DNA of 60,872 bases from Penium margaritaceum (GCA_023375785.1 SZWC01000037.1:455877-516748); one strand, 5' to 3'. Positions 1 through 10,710 are shown, counted from the first letter of the stretch. A program made the numbers and translations. The notes: generated from the letters alone by a model not told the origin.

Positions 1-2
1 TG

Positions 3-410
3 GTGAAGACTGCTGTAATGGAGATGGTTGCTGTGACGAGGCTAGAGGTGGCAGATGGAGCAGATGAGGCTGCGGTGACGGCGACTGCGGTGGAGGTGCG
101 AATGGAAGCAGCGGCTGCCGCTGTAGCTAATGCAGCTGAGGCCGTTACAAAGGCAATGGGAGATGCTGTAGCAGATATATGTGTGCCTATATCAGCAGCC
201 GCTGCAGCAATGGGACCAGCAACAACCGTGGCTTCTGTGTATGACTCTGTAGCGCACCCTGCTGAGGTGGCAGCAGGAGCATGCGAGGCTCTAACGGCGG
301 CGGCGAAGATGGCTGCGGCTGCTGCTCCTACGTCGATGATAGCTGAGGTTGTGCGTGTAAGGGTACTCACAAGACTAACGACATCCTACGAGAACGCTGA
401 GTGCTGCTAG
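3..410 (+). other. Alanine-rich open frame, unrecognised
   Basis: An open frame of 135 codons runs from the window edge. Its translation is dominated by Ala, Val, Met and Glu with short alanine runs (for example around residues 35-48 and 101-108), as expected of GCN/CTG-rich low-complexity DNA. No domain, signal peptide or membrane segment is visible. It lies directly upstream of the CTG-rich duplicated block at 641-1230 and is probably part of the same low-complexity tract rather than a gene. The 5' end may lie outside the window. I do not recognise it, and coding status is doubtful. Confidence 0.2.
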
Positions 411-640
411 GTGGCCGGAACCTCGGGATCGCCGTATGGCAGAGGGTCCTCCCTGATAGAATGGGGAGGGGAGACGCTTACTCGACGATGACGTGACACG
501 CGAGCGGATCGTGCTGAGGCGGACTCGGACCCCCCGTCGCTGCTCATGCCACGACGACGTCGTTCACGTCAGTGCAATGTTCCACTGTTGTAGTATTCCC
601 CCAACGCTGCCTCGTCTAGAGCGTCACCGTGCGCCAGTTT

Positions 641-1230
641 GACCACTGAGGTGGGGAAAGGCGGGCATCCTTTGCAACTGCTACTACAAGTGCGGCAGCT
701 GAGACTGAAGCAGCCGTCTCTGGAGAAATGTATGGCAGCTGCTGCGACTGCTGCCATTGCAGATGTTGCTTTGTGGCTGCTGTTGCTACTACTGCTTCTT
801 TGCTGCTACTACTGCTGCTGCTGTCGCTTTGCTGCTGCTGTTGCTGCTGTCGCTTTGCTGCTGCTGCTGCAAGTGGATTGGCACCTGTTGCTACTAGAGA
901 TGGGGATGATGACAGCTGCAATGACCTGTGACGATTGAGGTGGGAAACACGCGGGAGTTCCTTGAAGCTACTGTTGTAAGTACGGCAGCTGAGACTGCAG
1001 CAACCGTCTGTGGCTATTGCCCCTGTACACCTGAACTGCGACTGCTGCCGTTGCTGCTGTCATTTTGCGGCTGCTGATGCTGCTACTACTGTATCTTTGC
1101 TGCTGCTACTGCTGCTGCTGCTGTCGCTTTGCTGCTACTGCTGCTGCTGCTGTCACTTTGATGCTACTGCTACTGCTCCTGTCTCTTTGTTGCTGCTACT
1201 GCTGCTACTGTCACGTGTGTATCTGCCGTA
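641..1230. repeat. Tandem duplication of a ~290-bp CTG-rich unit
   Basis: Two diverged copies of one unit lie head to tail (about 641-930 and 931-1220). Both begin with a gaggtggg... block, share the word cggcagctgagactg about 290 bp apart (near 692 and 982), and end in long imperfect runs of CTG/GCT (about 780-870 and 1080-1205). Depending on frame the runs read as Leu or Cys tracts on the plus strand and Gln or Ser tracts on the minus strand (poly-Q and poly-S in 616-921). All six frames give homopolymeric peptides, so I treat it as repeat DNA, not protein. Confidence 0.7.
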
Positions 1231-1656
1231 GTTGATGTGGAGAATGCGACGGCAGCAGTGGCTGCAAGCGCCCGTGCTCCGGAGTGCAGCTGCTGTTGAT
1301 GTAGCTACAGCTATCACACTGGTAGGCGCTGCTGAGAAGGCTGCGACTAAGGGCGTGGTGGTGCTGCCGCTTAAGCTGCTGCCGCAGATGAGGCAGTTGC
1401 AGGTCGGCAGCACCCGCGGACGGGAGTAATCCCGCGGGGGCGAATGAAGAAAGCACCCGTGGTTGTCCGCTCGTTGCTCACGCTGCTGCCCGCCACAAGA
1501 TGAGTGGGGGAAGGGAGTTGCTGTAGGAGGGTGCTCAACAGTAGATCGGCAGCGAGCGTGACTGAAGTGGCGGCGGAAGCGGTGGTGGCGACGAAGACTT
1601 GCCGCACACCAGGATCGAGCGCTCAATTCACGAGCTCAATACCTCCTCTCTCCACT

Positions 1657-1668
1657 GCTCTGATACCA
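1657..1668 (-). promoter_or_regulatory. Retrotransposon primer-binding site (initiator tRNA-Met)
   Basis: The minus strand reads TGGTATCAGAGC, an exact 12-base match to the PBS used by most plant LTR retrotransposons (complement of the 3' end of initiator tRNA-Met). If genuine, its LTR lies at higher coordinates (from 1669) and its gag-pol body would run toward base 1. I cannot recognise gag in 1-1650, and the bases next to the PBS do not end in the usual CA, so the element is degraded or truncated. Confidence 0.5.
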
Positions 1669-2030
1669 GAGGATAGAGGATCCTGGTAGGAGGGAGGGCG
1701 AGGGTGAAGGGAACCACGAGCCAAGCACGCTCTCGGCAAGACGCCATGAACGGCGACGCTTTTAGCAAAGAAAACACAAGTGTAAGAGTCACATCGAACA
1801 GAGGTGATAGACGAGCACCAAGGTGCTGGCGGGGTGACGAGCGGGCAAGCAGCGAGCCCACCCTCGCTCTCACCCATGCCGAGCTAGGGTCGAGCCTGGA
1901 CCTGTTCCACGCATTATTCTCCTATCAAGAGCATGCAAGTCCAGGCCGAGAGAGCAACCCGGCCATGATCCCCCCTCCACAAGCAAGTGCCACTAGGAAC
2001 CCTAGTGTTATCAAGAATTTATGATGTGAG
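1669..2030 (-). mobile_element. Possible LTR remnant next to the PBS
   Basis: This stretch occupies the place where a minus-strand 5' LTR should be, immediately upstream of the PBS at 1657-1668. It holds overlapping open frames on both strands (1628-1873, 1623-1877 and 1704-2024) with no recognisable domain. No second copy occurs in the window, so LTR identity rests on position alone. Confidence 0.25.
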
Positions 2031-2738
2031 ATGTTGTGGTAGGGGGAACACTCAATCCTGTGAGTGACTCTAAATGGTCTTTCTCTGAATGCCCATGAGT
2101 CATCACCACTTGAGGTATAGCTTCAGCACAGATGTCTCTCCAGCATCAGTCACCTGTGTCAGTGCGGTGAGTGTGCAACGAGGCCAGAGGTCACAACGTG
2201 TCTGTGGCACATAAACCAACAATATGTGGATAAGGTAATGAGCAATGTAACAGCTAGAATAGGAAACTTATAGGGTAAAACCACCTTCATTTTTTACGAC
2301 AGCAACGTCGGTTAAATGAGACACACAGTGAACAGCTTTACATAAGCAATAGCATAGCTTCAGACATAGTGAATAGTCTTATCTAATGAAGACTAATGTA
2401 TGTGACATGGTTAGCTTTGCAAAAAGATTGTGAATGCATGTTGAACTCATATTTTAGTTGGCTATGGGTGATTCACGAGGCTATAACAGATAACCCCTGA
2501 ACTTTTTGATTACGTGGAGAGTGGAAGTTATTCTTCATATGTGCTTAAACTATGTCTACTCTTTTCATGGTACACAATCTTAGTTCATGTCAACACATGG
2601 AAAAGACAATGGGGATACCATGTTCTTCTTCAACACTAGTCACTACAATGAACCTTCCTGTGCCAATAGTAGTAAAACATCGTGGCAAGTCACAGGAGAT
2701 TATTTGGAAAGGAAAGCAGGCTTAAGAAAACTCCAATA
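2031..2738. other. No gene seen
   Basis: AT-richer sequence without an open frame of note, RNA gene or repeat that I can identify. Confidence 0.5.
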
Positions 2739-3388
2739 CCCTAAAAAACTTTGATTTCGATGTTAACTGTTTATTGCCTCATCGAATTTCGTCGAAAACG
2801 AACTTTCATCAAATTCATAGATACCACCTAAATAATTACAGGATGAAATGATCGAAATCAAGGCACCACCATGACATTTACAGGTTTATGCATCCGGGGT
2901 TCTTTACGTGTGTTTTCTAGGTGGACAACACTCCATATGGGCATCATATGCTGAAGAAATTCGATATGACAAATTTCGGCTCACACGACCAACAACTTCG
3001 CTTTGCACATCCATAGTATTGTCTTCCTTTACTCGAATCAGAAAAAAACGGTCAAGGATACATAGCGTGAACAACATGCAAGAGTGGGAAAACATGCCAT
3101 GCACTGCGGTCCGCTGCAGCTCTACCGACCACATATGCCACGTGGCACGCTAACTTCCTGTGCGCTATCTACGGGCATTCAACCGTTCAAACACAAGCGA
3201 TCAAACGTTTGAGCGAAGACAATGTTCGTCAAAATGATTTGAAAGACCTGAATCAATAATAGAATTGAAGGTATCACCCCTCTTGTTTCGTCGATTTTAA
3301 TTGTGCCACCAAAATCATTTGAACCAGGAGCAAAGGTTGTCGCATTAAATATGGAACAGGTAAATAATCGAATTCAAAGTTTTTAGGG
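2739..3388. mobile_element. Candidate non-autonomous TIR element (~650 bp)
   Basis: The left end begins CCCTAAAAAACTTTGATTTC (from 2739). The right end (to 3388), read on the minus strand, begins CCCTAAAAACTTTGAATTCG. About 21 of 23 positions agree when one A is gapped. The interior has only short overlapping open frames (2904-3153) with no known domain. No clear target-site duplication flanks the ends, so the family cannot be assigned; a MITE or a deleted DNA transposon is the most likely reading. Confidence 0.4.
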
Positions 3389-3558
3389 CATGCAAACATG
3401 GATTAATACACACTACACACAGTGAATGAGGGATAACTGATCTCCTTGAATAGTTCACGACTCAACCGTCGGAGAAAGTGAACAATGGCACACAGAGGAC
3501 ACAGCTGCTCCCATGGCTGACAATGTTCAGCGTCGTAGAATAGCTGTGACTTGCTGTC

Positions 3559-4039
3559 TGCATGTTGGCCACCATGTCTGCTTCTTAAAACATGCACACC
3601 ACCGCCCCCCCTCCCCACATGCAATTAACTACTGTGGCTCAGCCTAACCCTATCCTTCTGCCTGACTCAAATCCTCCCTTCTTCTTGAATTGTAAGCCGC
3701 CTGACTGAATGGTGTGTTCAAACTCTAGTGTCTAGCATAGTTCATCTTGTACATGAACAAAAACAACGGCTAGTGATGCAAAGCATAGAAGGTATGCTNT
3801 GCATGTTGGCCACCATGTCTGCTTCTTAAAACATGCACACCACCGCCCCCCCTCCCCACATGCAATTAACTACTGTGGCTCAGCCTAACCCTATCCTTCT
3901 GCCTGACTCAAATCCTCCCTTCTTCTTGAATTGTAAGCCGCCTGACTGAATGGTGTGTTCAAACTCTAGTGTCTAGCATAGTTCATCTTGTACATGAACA
4001 AAAACAACGGCTAGTGATGCAAAGCATAGAAGGTATGCT
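3559..4039. repeat. 240-bp direct duplication flanking a gap base
   Basis: Bases 3559-3798 are repeated at 3800-4039, as far as I can read identically, with only the single n at 3799 between them. Copy one ends exactly at the n and copy two starts exactly after it. That is the signature of two contig ends overlapping by 240 bp that were abutted rather than merged, so the genome probably has one copy. No coding sequence is recognised in the unit. Confidence 0.9.
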
Positions 4040-4290
4040 GCACGGAAGTACTCGAATGGAATGCATGAACACATACCAAACACAGACTCACCTCACTCTG
4101 CCTCCTCAAGCTCTTCCTCGTATGTCTCTTGCCACTCCCTCTCCTCCTCATCCAACTGATGGGTGTGCTCATCCTGGATCACCGTCTCACCATCATCACC
4201 AATAGGAGGGGATTATGCACCAGAGTCATCACTTTCAACACCATCATCCTCATCATCTCGGTCATCCCGAGGCGGACCCTCGGGATCGTA

Positions 4291-4941
4291 CTATACGTCA
4301 CCACTGGCATACGTTGCAAATGGAGCATCCAGAGTCATGGAGGCATTTGCACGTGCCTCCAAGGCGGCTGTAGCTTGTGCTGCAGCCGCCGCCAGACCTC
4401 CATCATACCCCCTTGGTGCGGCGTGTGTAGGGCTTGGAGCATGCGGGTTTTTGCACCGTGTCTTGGTATGCCCGTTTTGCCCACACAATGGGCAAATGAA
4501 GTTCTTCTTGCGCAAGGTCTTACACTCTTTCTGTGCGCTGCGTGGGAGGCCCTTCCCACGTCTAGGTCCCGGTTGCAGGCATTGGGGTTCGACTGGCCGT
4601 ATGTTCTTCATCACTAGTGAGGGGATGGGGTTGTTGTATGTCCGACGGAACTCCATGCTGGTGAGTCCATGATCTACCAGGTTCTCCGTGTTGATGCGCT
4701 TGGTCAGCAAAAAAGTGTATGCATGCTGACAAGGCAGTCTGAACTCCTTCCACCTGCCACAGCTGCAAGACTTCTCAAGCAAATCAACCTGCTGCAGATT
4801 GTTTATTGGTGCCTTCATAGTTGCTGTGTTTGGGCTCTCCTCCGTCACGGTGTACTCACGTGCCATTGCAAGGCAGTGGAGGAGTCGGTCGGCTTGGGCA
4901 GGGGCCACACCTTCTGCCTGGACATGCCGAGCAAAGTACAT
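4291..4941 (-). pseudogene. MULE transposase C-terminal part: SWIM + CCHC zinc fingers
   Basis: A 216-residue open frame. Residues 59-73 form a SWIM zinc finger (C59-x-C61 ... C71-x-H73), the standard DNA-binding or protein-interaction finger downstream of the MULE catalytic core in MuDR, FAR1 and FHY3 proteins. Residues 150-163 form a CCHC zinc knuckle (C150-x2-C153-x4-H158-x4-C163), found at the C-terminus of many plant MULE transposases. The tail (residues 170-216) is Ala/Pro-rich. The upstream catalytic part lies at 5270-5764 in other frames, so this frame alone is a fragment; its listed start is simply the first Met. A domesticated FAR1-like gene is possible but unlikely given the broken upstream frames. 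Confidence 0.75.
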
Positions 4942-5268
4942 GCGCTACACAAAGGGATAAATGCTGACAAAATAGTAGTACAGACAGAGCTTCCGATGTG
5001 TTGCGATTCGCGCGTTCGAGCTCTCTGATGTGTTGGAAGTGGTGTGGCCTCCTCTGCCCAAAGGGCGGTGGAGACGTGTCCAGTTCTCCAGATGCACCCC
5101 CCCACCACACTCCCTTCCTCCCTCTGCCTCCCAAAGAGGCATGCATACACAGAGGAACTCACTTTACGCAGGTGGGTGGTTTCCTTCTCCCAATGCTTGA
5201 CATTGAGCGCATGCGCAAAATTCCATGTTCAGTGTGCGTCCTTTTTCCCATAGGACGTGCGCACTTTC

Positions 5269-5764
5269 TCGTGTAAGTGGCATGTGTAGTGGGTGTGTGT
5301 AACACCGGTGAGGTACTTTTGTAGAGATTTCTCGAACCCCTTCTCTCTATCTGTGATGATGCAAGTGCCGGATCGTGCAGTAGTGGGATAAGCGAGTGTT
5401 AACTAAGTGCAAAAAAATTCCATCGGTTCTTCTCCTCTGTCGGTGCCAGTGCCCACGCCATTGGAACTACATGGTCGTTGGCATAAAAGAACAGAACCTG
5501 CTTGTGCCCATTTTTTAGAAATGTTGCATCCATGGTCAAAATCCGACGACTTTGCTGAAACCCGATCGTTGAGGCACTTGGAGCAACAAAAGCCCACAGG
5601 AAGGCACTATTTTTCTCCTCATGCGCCATAGCGTGTGCACATGGGTCCACGCGTTTCACATGCACGTAGCACGTGGATATACACATGTGAATAGACATGT
5701 AAGAAACATCAGAACCAAACTGCAACAGTCTAAAACCAAAGGTCAGTATATACCTCGTTGACAT
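5269..5764 (-). pseudogene. MULE transposase catalytic core (broken)
   Basis: The 5399-5764 frame contains the first catalytic motif of the MULE domain, LTMDATFLKNGHKQ, with its Asp codon at 5530-5528, followed by the usual hydrophobic strand and PMAWALAPTEEKNRW. After a frame change near 5399 the second motif ITDREKGFEKS (Asp at 5351-5349) and a CHLH motif (about 5283-5269) follow in the expected order. The two Asp codons are not a multiple of three apart, which proves a frame break between them unless spliced. The N-terminal part of this frame may be intron-derived. Function when intact: cut-and-paste transposition by a DDE nuclease. Confidence 0.7.
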
Positions 5765-6218
5765 AAGACAAAAAGAGGCTCCACGTGTCGGTCTTCTTGC
5801 GCATCAAGTTTTCTTCGGCGCATGTCTTGGTGCGGTAGAGCGTGATGTTTGACACATTGACGCCGACCCCTTTGTGGAGAACCTGCGGCAGCGTAGCAGT
5901 TGATGCTGTCAAGTGACGCTGCAAGGCCTCCGACATTTTGCGAACCTCCCACCCCTTCTGCCTTGCCAGATTGCCGCGGCCATTGCTAGGGACACACTTG
6001 TGTCCCTCGGCATAGTGGGACATCGTCACGTGTCTAAACTTGCTCGTAAAAGGGGCCCGGAGCAGCCAGGTACACCACTTGTTCTTTGCCTCAGCGTACG
6101 TAATGTGGAATATTTCAGGGCACACTACGCACCCACTTGAGACTGAAGCAGTTTTCAGCCTCATAATCCTCCAGAAACGCACAAGGGTTGTCCTTATTGT
6201 CGAAAAACATGCTCTCAT
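5730..6218 (-). pseudogene. MULE transposase N-terminal DNA-binding region (fragment)
   Basis: A 162-residue frame with the pattern of the MuDR N-terminal region: CVVCPEIFHITYAEAKNKWC, then a FRHVTMSHYAEGHKC segment with spaced His/Cys, then an amphipathic stretch ending DTWSLFLSYVNEV, which matches the conserved block just before the MULE core. An overlapping frame at 6115-6378 ends in a Phe/Leu-rich block (AENCFSLKWVRSVP) that may be the preceding segment in another frame. It lies directly upstream of the catalytic core. Assignment rests on pattern and order rather than on an invariant residue. Confidence 0.5.
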
Positions 6219-6396
6219 TTGCCTCCTCCGGCATTTGCTTCAGCTTCTTCGGGCTGTGACATGGTTCGTTGTCTGAATGTCCTGACCATGAGAGAACCCC
6301 ATAACATGACAGAGTAGGCTTTCCGCACACTGGGTTTACAAAATTGTAGTTACAACCACACGGTTGTCTTGTTTGCAAGCAAAGCAGACACAGGGA

Positions 6397-7726
6397 CTAC
6401 CATGAACACAATGTGAGAATTACCGAGGTGGTCATGTGGGATGGACAGCACGCGACGGCGCCCCATGCTAAACTTAACTGGTCCGACTTCCCGGACATCA
6501 GGAGACTTGGGAGCATAGGGTGGTTCATCAGGGAGCTGATTCTATGGGAGGACGTGAGCCTTGTCCAACTTCCGGGTCCACCAGTCATCTGCTCAATCTC
6601 GTGTCAACCAAAACATGACATTGTCAAACGCGCCTCATGGGTCGTTGGGAGGAGGGTTATCGGGGTACCAGCGCGGTGCACGACCCTAAGCGGGGCGAGG
6701 AACATTCTCCTCAGGACTTGGTTGCATGGCAAAATGCCACGCATGGTCTTGGGAAGCCATCCAAAACAGAGGGTATTTAGACAGTAAAAAAACTAGCTAT
6801 TTATCCCATCTACCCTCCTCATCAGGCTTGCCGGTGTGCTCTACGACTTGGTCATCCACCATCCCGAAGTCACGAGGGAGCCAGCTGCAGAAGCAACATG
6901 GTTGGGGGGAGCGGTGACGGCGTCAACGACGACCGTGCGAGACTGAATTAGACTTGATCAAACTCAGAGGTACCTTGCCGGAACATCGCATCCTCAAGCC
7001 GGACCATTCAAGGATAGGTTGACACGTAGGATGAGGGCATTGACCGCCGATCCGTTCCTTCGAGTACATAGTATGCTATTGTAGTGCATGTCTGTGTCAA
7101 CGAATGTTACGCCATGGTTTCTAATACCCTCGAGCATTCCCATGTTACGCCATGCTTTCTAGTACCCTCAAACAGGCATTTGCAAGGATGTGACAGCGAA
7201 ATGTGGATAGCATCTCTTCATGGATAGCCGGGGAAGTTGCACCACGGACAACTGTCGTCGCATTCTTTGGCGCATGCTAATTGGCCCGCTTACCATTTGC
7301 TGAGCTGGCCAGGCAGCTCTTCGGCTCGGTAACACGTATGGATACCGGTGCATGAACCCTGCCAGCTCATGGCCGAGTTTTGCGCAGGGCGTCTTTCGGT
7401 GTGACAAAGATAATGCAGTCGTTATTTAGATGGCCATGCAAACATTTGGTCTGTGGAATGAAGGAAACCCAATGTACATGAAATATGTTTGGAATGAAAA
7501 AATACCCCTAGTTAAACAGCACATCAAGTACCCTGAACCAAAACTTATTAAGTAAGGAAGGCCATCAAACAAAAACGAGAGACTCGAGTACATGCATGAT
7601 GCGTGCTTGTACAAAATCAGGTGTGATTTTCTTAAAAGTGAAATAATAGTACCAGGTCACCCTTCTTCAGCATAACATAAACAATGTACCGTCTAATAAA
7701 GAGTTCAGCATTTCCGACGGGTATAT
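6397..7726. other. No recognised gene
   Basis: Several open frames of 60-124 codons occur on both strands (for example 6413-6787 on the plus strand), none with a domain I recognise. This may include the 5' non-coding part of the MULE at 4291-6378. Confidence 0.4.
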
Positions 7727-7905
7727 GGGGCTTATTGTTGAGGGGTGGGGGCGGATGAGGCTTATCTTTCTGGGGGAGGGGCAGATCAGGCCTATCGTTC
7801 TGACGGAGGGACGAATGGGGCTTATCGTTCCGACAGAGGGGTGGATGGGGCTTATTGTTCCTTCGGAGGGGCGGATGGGGCTCATTGTCCCAAACGAGGG
7901 ATACA
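7727..7905. repeat. 30-bp minisatellite, about six units
   Basis: Imperfect units of about 30 bp built on ggggcttatcgttc ... gacggaggggcggat repeat about six times. In one plus-strand frame (7725-7967) this gives a decapeptide repeat of the form GLIVPTEGRM. The unit length is a multiple of three, so both strands stay open, which accounts for the open frames here. I see no other sign of a gene. Confidence 0.8.
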
Positions 7906-8229
7906 TGGTCATTTCGCCCATATCAAATCTGTTAATTCCTATGTGCATATACTGCTTGTGGCCGTGAGTGCGCAGGACACGTTGGTCCCGGGAATGGAGG
8001 CGATGAATCGTGATTGTACGACATCCCGGTGTTCGCGCCCTTGCGTGCTCGTCTCCACCCTGACCACGTGGCTTGTTGACTCCCTCTACTTGGCTGTTCA
8101 CTTGGCTGACCTATCGTAGATTAGTCCCTCTGCTGGAGACATGTTTGGAGACAACTATAGGCTTGTCTGCACTTTATTTTTGCTGATATACTCCGGGGTA
8201 TCCGAGTTCGGAACCCCAAATTTGAGGGT

Positions 8230-9039
8230 GTGTGTGAGGGCTTTGCCCTCGCACTTCGCAGTGGGCCGGCGAGCTTCGCTCGCATATGGGGGTCCTTGGC
8301 TTTTGTGTGGTACACCGAGGACCAGCAGGGATCCAAGGTCTCACCGCGGGGTTGCTTGTGTGCCTTTCTAGGCATCTCCTCGCGGTCAAAGGCCTGGCAT
8401 TTTTGGGATCCTGCTCGTTGTCGCATCGTTGCTTCATGTGGCGCGCTCTTCTTTGAGTCCCTTACCTACCGTGATCTGATCTCGATCACGTCGCTATTCG
8501 TCACGCACATTTCCATGCGTGAGGCTTCTCGATGGATGGGGGAGTTTGAACGTGCAAGCACCTCTCGCCTGGCTAAAGTGTCCATTCGAGCTCCCTCCAC
8601 TTCTCTGTCTCCGGCCCTTGATGACCCAGCAATCATCGCTGTCGGCCCACAGACCTCCCCAGCACAGCCTGCTTCTACCCCTTTTCCCTTGCACCCCACA
8701 GGTACCCATGATCATGAACCTGTGTCTGCCATTACTCCTGCCTCTGTGCGTGGACCTGCCTCACCTACCTTACCCAGTCCCGTGTATCCCGCACACGCAT
8801 TTCCTCGTACGGCATCACCAACTCGTTTGCCTCAGTCCTCACCAGCTGTGGTCGTGCCTGTCTCTAAGCCTGAGGTGTGCCCCTCGAGCCCAGGTTACTC
8901 ACGTGTGCCCGGCGGTCGTCTTCAACCATTGGACTCCGGAGTCAAGCGAGCTTCATGTCCTACACCCATGCGCTCCACTCGCAACATCGCGAGTGGTGAT
9001 CCCCGCACAAAAGCTCTAGGCCTGAATGTCCGATCTTAG
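8230..9039 (+). pseudogene. Copia integrase C-terminal block and linker
   Basis: The N-terminal part reads ARIWGSLAFVW and then SPRGCLCAFLGISSRSKAWH ... VASCGALFFE, the conserved tail after the copia integrase core (in active elements a G-C-x-A block, then a FLGYs-x-x-KGYR-like block, then a V-F-x-E block). From about residue 115 the sequence is Pro/Ser/Thr-rich, as the spacer before copia RT usually is. The frame ends in TAG at 9037-9039 and continues in the same frame as RT. The integrase catalytic domain is not present. The start given is only the first open codon. Confidence 0.65.
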
Positions 9040-9081
9040 CACACAGAGGTACATCCAACGTGCCCCGTAGGGCACGATCTT

Positions 9082-10710
9082 GTGACTCGCAAGTTTCATA
9101 TCGCTTGTGATCAAGCAAATGACCTTGTGGTCGTCAAACCGAGCACTGAGGCTTGTGCTATTGCCACTCAAAGCTCTCCCTCTAAAGCGCCTGACCCGGG
9201 CACACTGAGGGAAGCTCTCTCATCACAGGATGCTGATGCCTGGCGTGCTACTCGTGAGGATGAGCTTCACGCCATCCAAAAGGACAGAGTTTACGAGCTA
9301 GTTGACCTTCAACCTGGGAGGAAGGCTATTCAGGTCAATTGGGTCTTTTGCAAGAAATTGAAGCCAGATGGCTCACTGTAACGCCACAAGGCTCGCTTTG
9401 TCGTCAATGGGTACTCTCACATTGAGGGAATTGATTACATGGACACCTTTACCCCTGTCAGCCGCATGACCTTAGCTTGCGCTCTGTTTGGTGTAGTGGC
9501 TTAGCATGACTGGGAACTGCACCAGATGGACGTGAAAAATGCGTTCCTCCATGGCTCTCTGGATGAGGAGATTTACATGGCTCAGCCACCTGGCTTCAAG
9601 GACGGGGACAAGGTCTAGCGCTTGCGCAAGTCCTTGTACGGCCTCAAGTAGTCTCCTTGGTGTTGGAACCGGGAGGTCACTGGCACCCTGACTCGTGCGG
9701 GATATGTACAGAGCGAGGCGGATCCCTCTCTCTTTATCCATCGGACGCCTGAGTGTTTCACCACCATCCTCGTCTATGTGGACAACCTTCTCATCCCGCC
9801 TTCTTCCATGGAGGCCGTGAACAAGGCCAAGGCGGTCCTCTAGACGGCCTATAGGATGGAGGACCTTGTTCCTACAGTGGTGCTTCTTGGCATGGAGATC
9901 GTGCGAGACCACAGACGTCAAACACTACTGCTGCATCAAGCTCGATACGCACGTGTCATGGAGGAAGGCATCAGGGACCTGCTTGGCATAATGCCCACGG
10001 CCTCCACACCTCTCACACCTGACCGGCAAGATGCCCTGAAGGTGGATGATCCCACACAGTTGGGGGAGACAATCGATGTAAGCTTGTACCTCCGTCTCAT
10101 CGGATCTTTGATGTACATAGCAACTACCACACCTCCTGACATCGCCTTCACCGTCAACCTCCTTCCACAGTTTTTGCAGGCTCCACGCACTAGAGCCCTT
10201 CATGCTGCTGTGCAAGTGGTGCGGTACGTGGTCTCCACACCGTACCTCAGACTCTGCTTTCGTCAACAGTGTTCATTGGTCCTTGACGGCTACACCGACA
10301 ATGACTGGGCTTGGAGTCGAGATGGACGCAATTGCACCGGTTATGTGTTCTTACTCGGTGGTACCGCTGTTTCTTGACATAACGGGAAGCAGGGGTGCAT
10401 TGCACGTAGATCATCGGAGGCAAATTATGTTGCTCTGGGTATAGGGGCCGCTGTGGCAGTATGGCTGTAGCACCTGTTCCTTAAGCTAGGTTAGTCCGTA
10501 CCTGCCATTGTGCCTCGTTGCAACAACCAGAGTGTTCTTGCTCTGGTGTCTCTGAACTCTGGTGTCTTTCACGCTCGCATGAAGCACATTGCGGTTTAGC
10601 ATCACTTTGTATGTGATCTTATGGAGCGACAAGTGATCTCCGTCATATGGGTTGGCATTGACATGCAGCGTGTCGACTTCTTGACGAAGGCACTAGTTAT
10701 GGAAAGATTC
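9082..10710 (+). pseudogene. Copia reverse transcriptase-RNase H, nine in-frame stops
   Basis: RT begins near WRATREDELHAIQ and carries the copia blocks [48 protein letters not shown], then the polymerase active site as YVDN at 9775-9786 where active copia has YVDD. The last catalytic Asp codon is AAC (one G-to-A change from GAC), so the enzyme would be dead even without stops. RNase H follows (GYTDNDWAWSRDGRNCTGYV ... ARRSSEANYVALG ... KHIAV, ending DFLTKAL). Stops in this one frame start at 9379 (TAA), 9502, 9616, 9649, 9841 (TAG), 10375 (TGA), 10468, 10492 and 10597 (TAG). Several replace residues that are Gln or Trp in the family. Confidence 0.9.

Larger units (their letters stand above)
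4291..6378 (-). mobile_element. Mutator-like (MULE) transposon, coding remnant
   Basis: On the minus strand, read from 6378 down to 4291, the pieces occur in the order of a MuDR/FAR1-type transposase: N-terminal DNA-binding region, a motif rich in Cys/His and aromatic residues, a catalytic core with two Asp motifs and a CHLH motif, a SWIM zinc finger and a CCHC zinc knuckle. The pieces fall in different frames, so it is either intron-containing or frameshifted; the short gaps favour decay. I did not find convincing terminal inverted repeats, and the flanks (4040-4290 and 6380-7700) contain no recognised gene. Confidence 0.75.

Noticed and set aside
616..921. Poly-Gln/poly-Ser protein on the minus strand
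   Set aside because: All frames through the CTG runs are open and homopolymeric; no flanking domain supports a gene.
4291..4941. A domesticated FAR1/FHY3-like transcription factor
   Set aside because: The upstream catalytic and N-terminal parts are in three different frames with a broken core, which fits a decayed MULE better than a working gene.
6413..6787. 124-codon plus-strand open frame as a gene
   Set aside because: No domain recognised, overlapped by an antisense frame, next to MULE remains; nothing supports expression.
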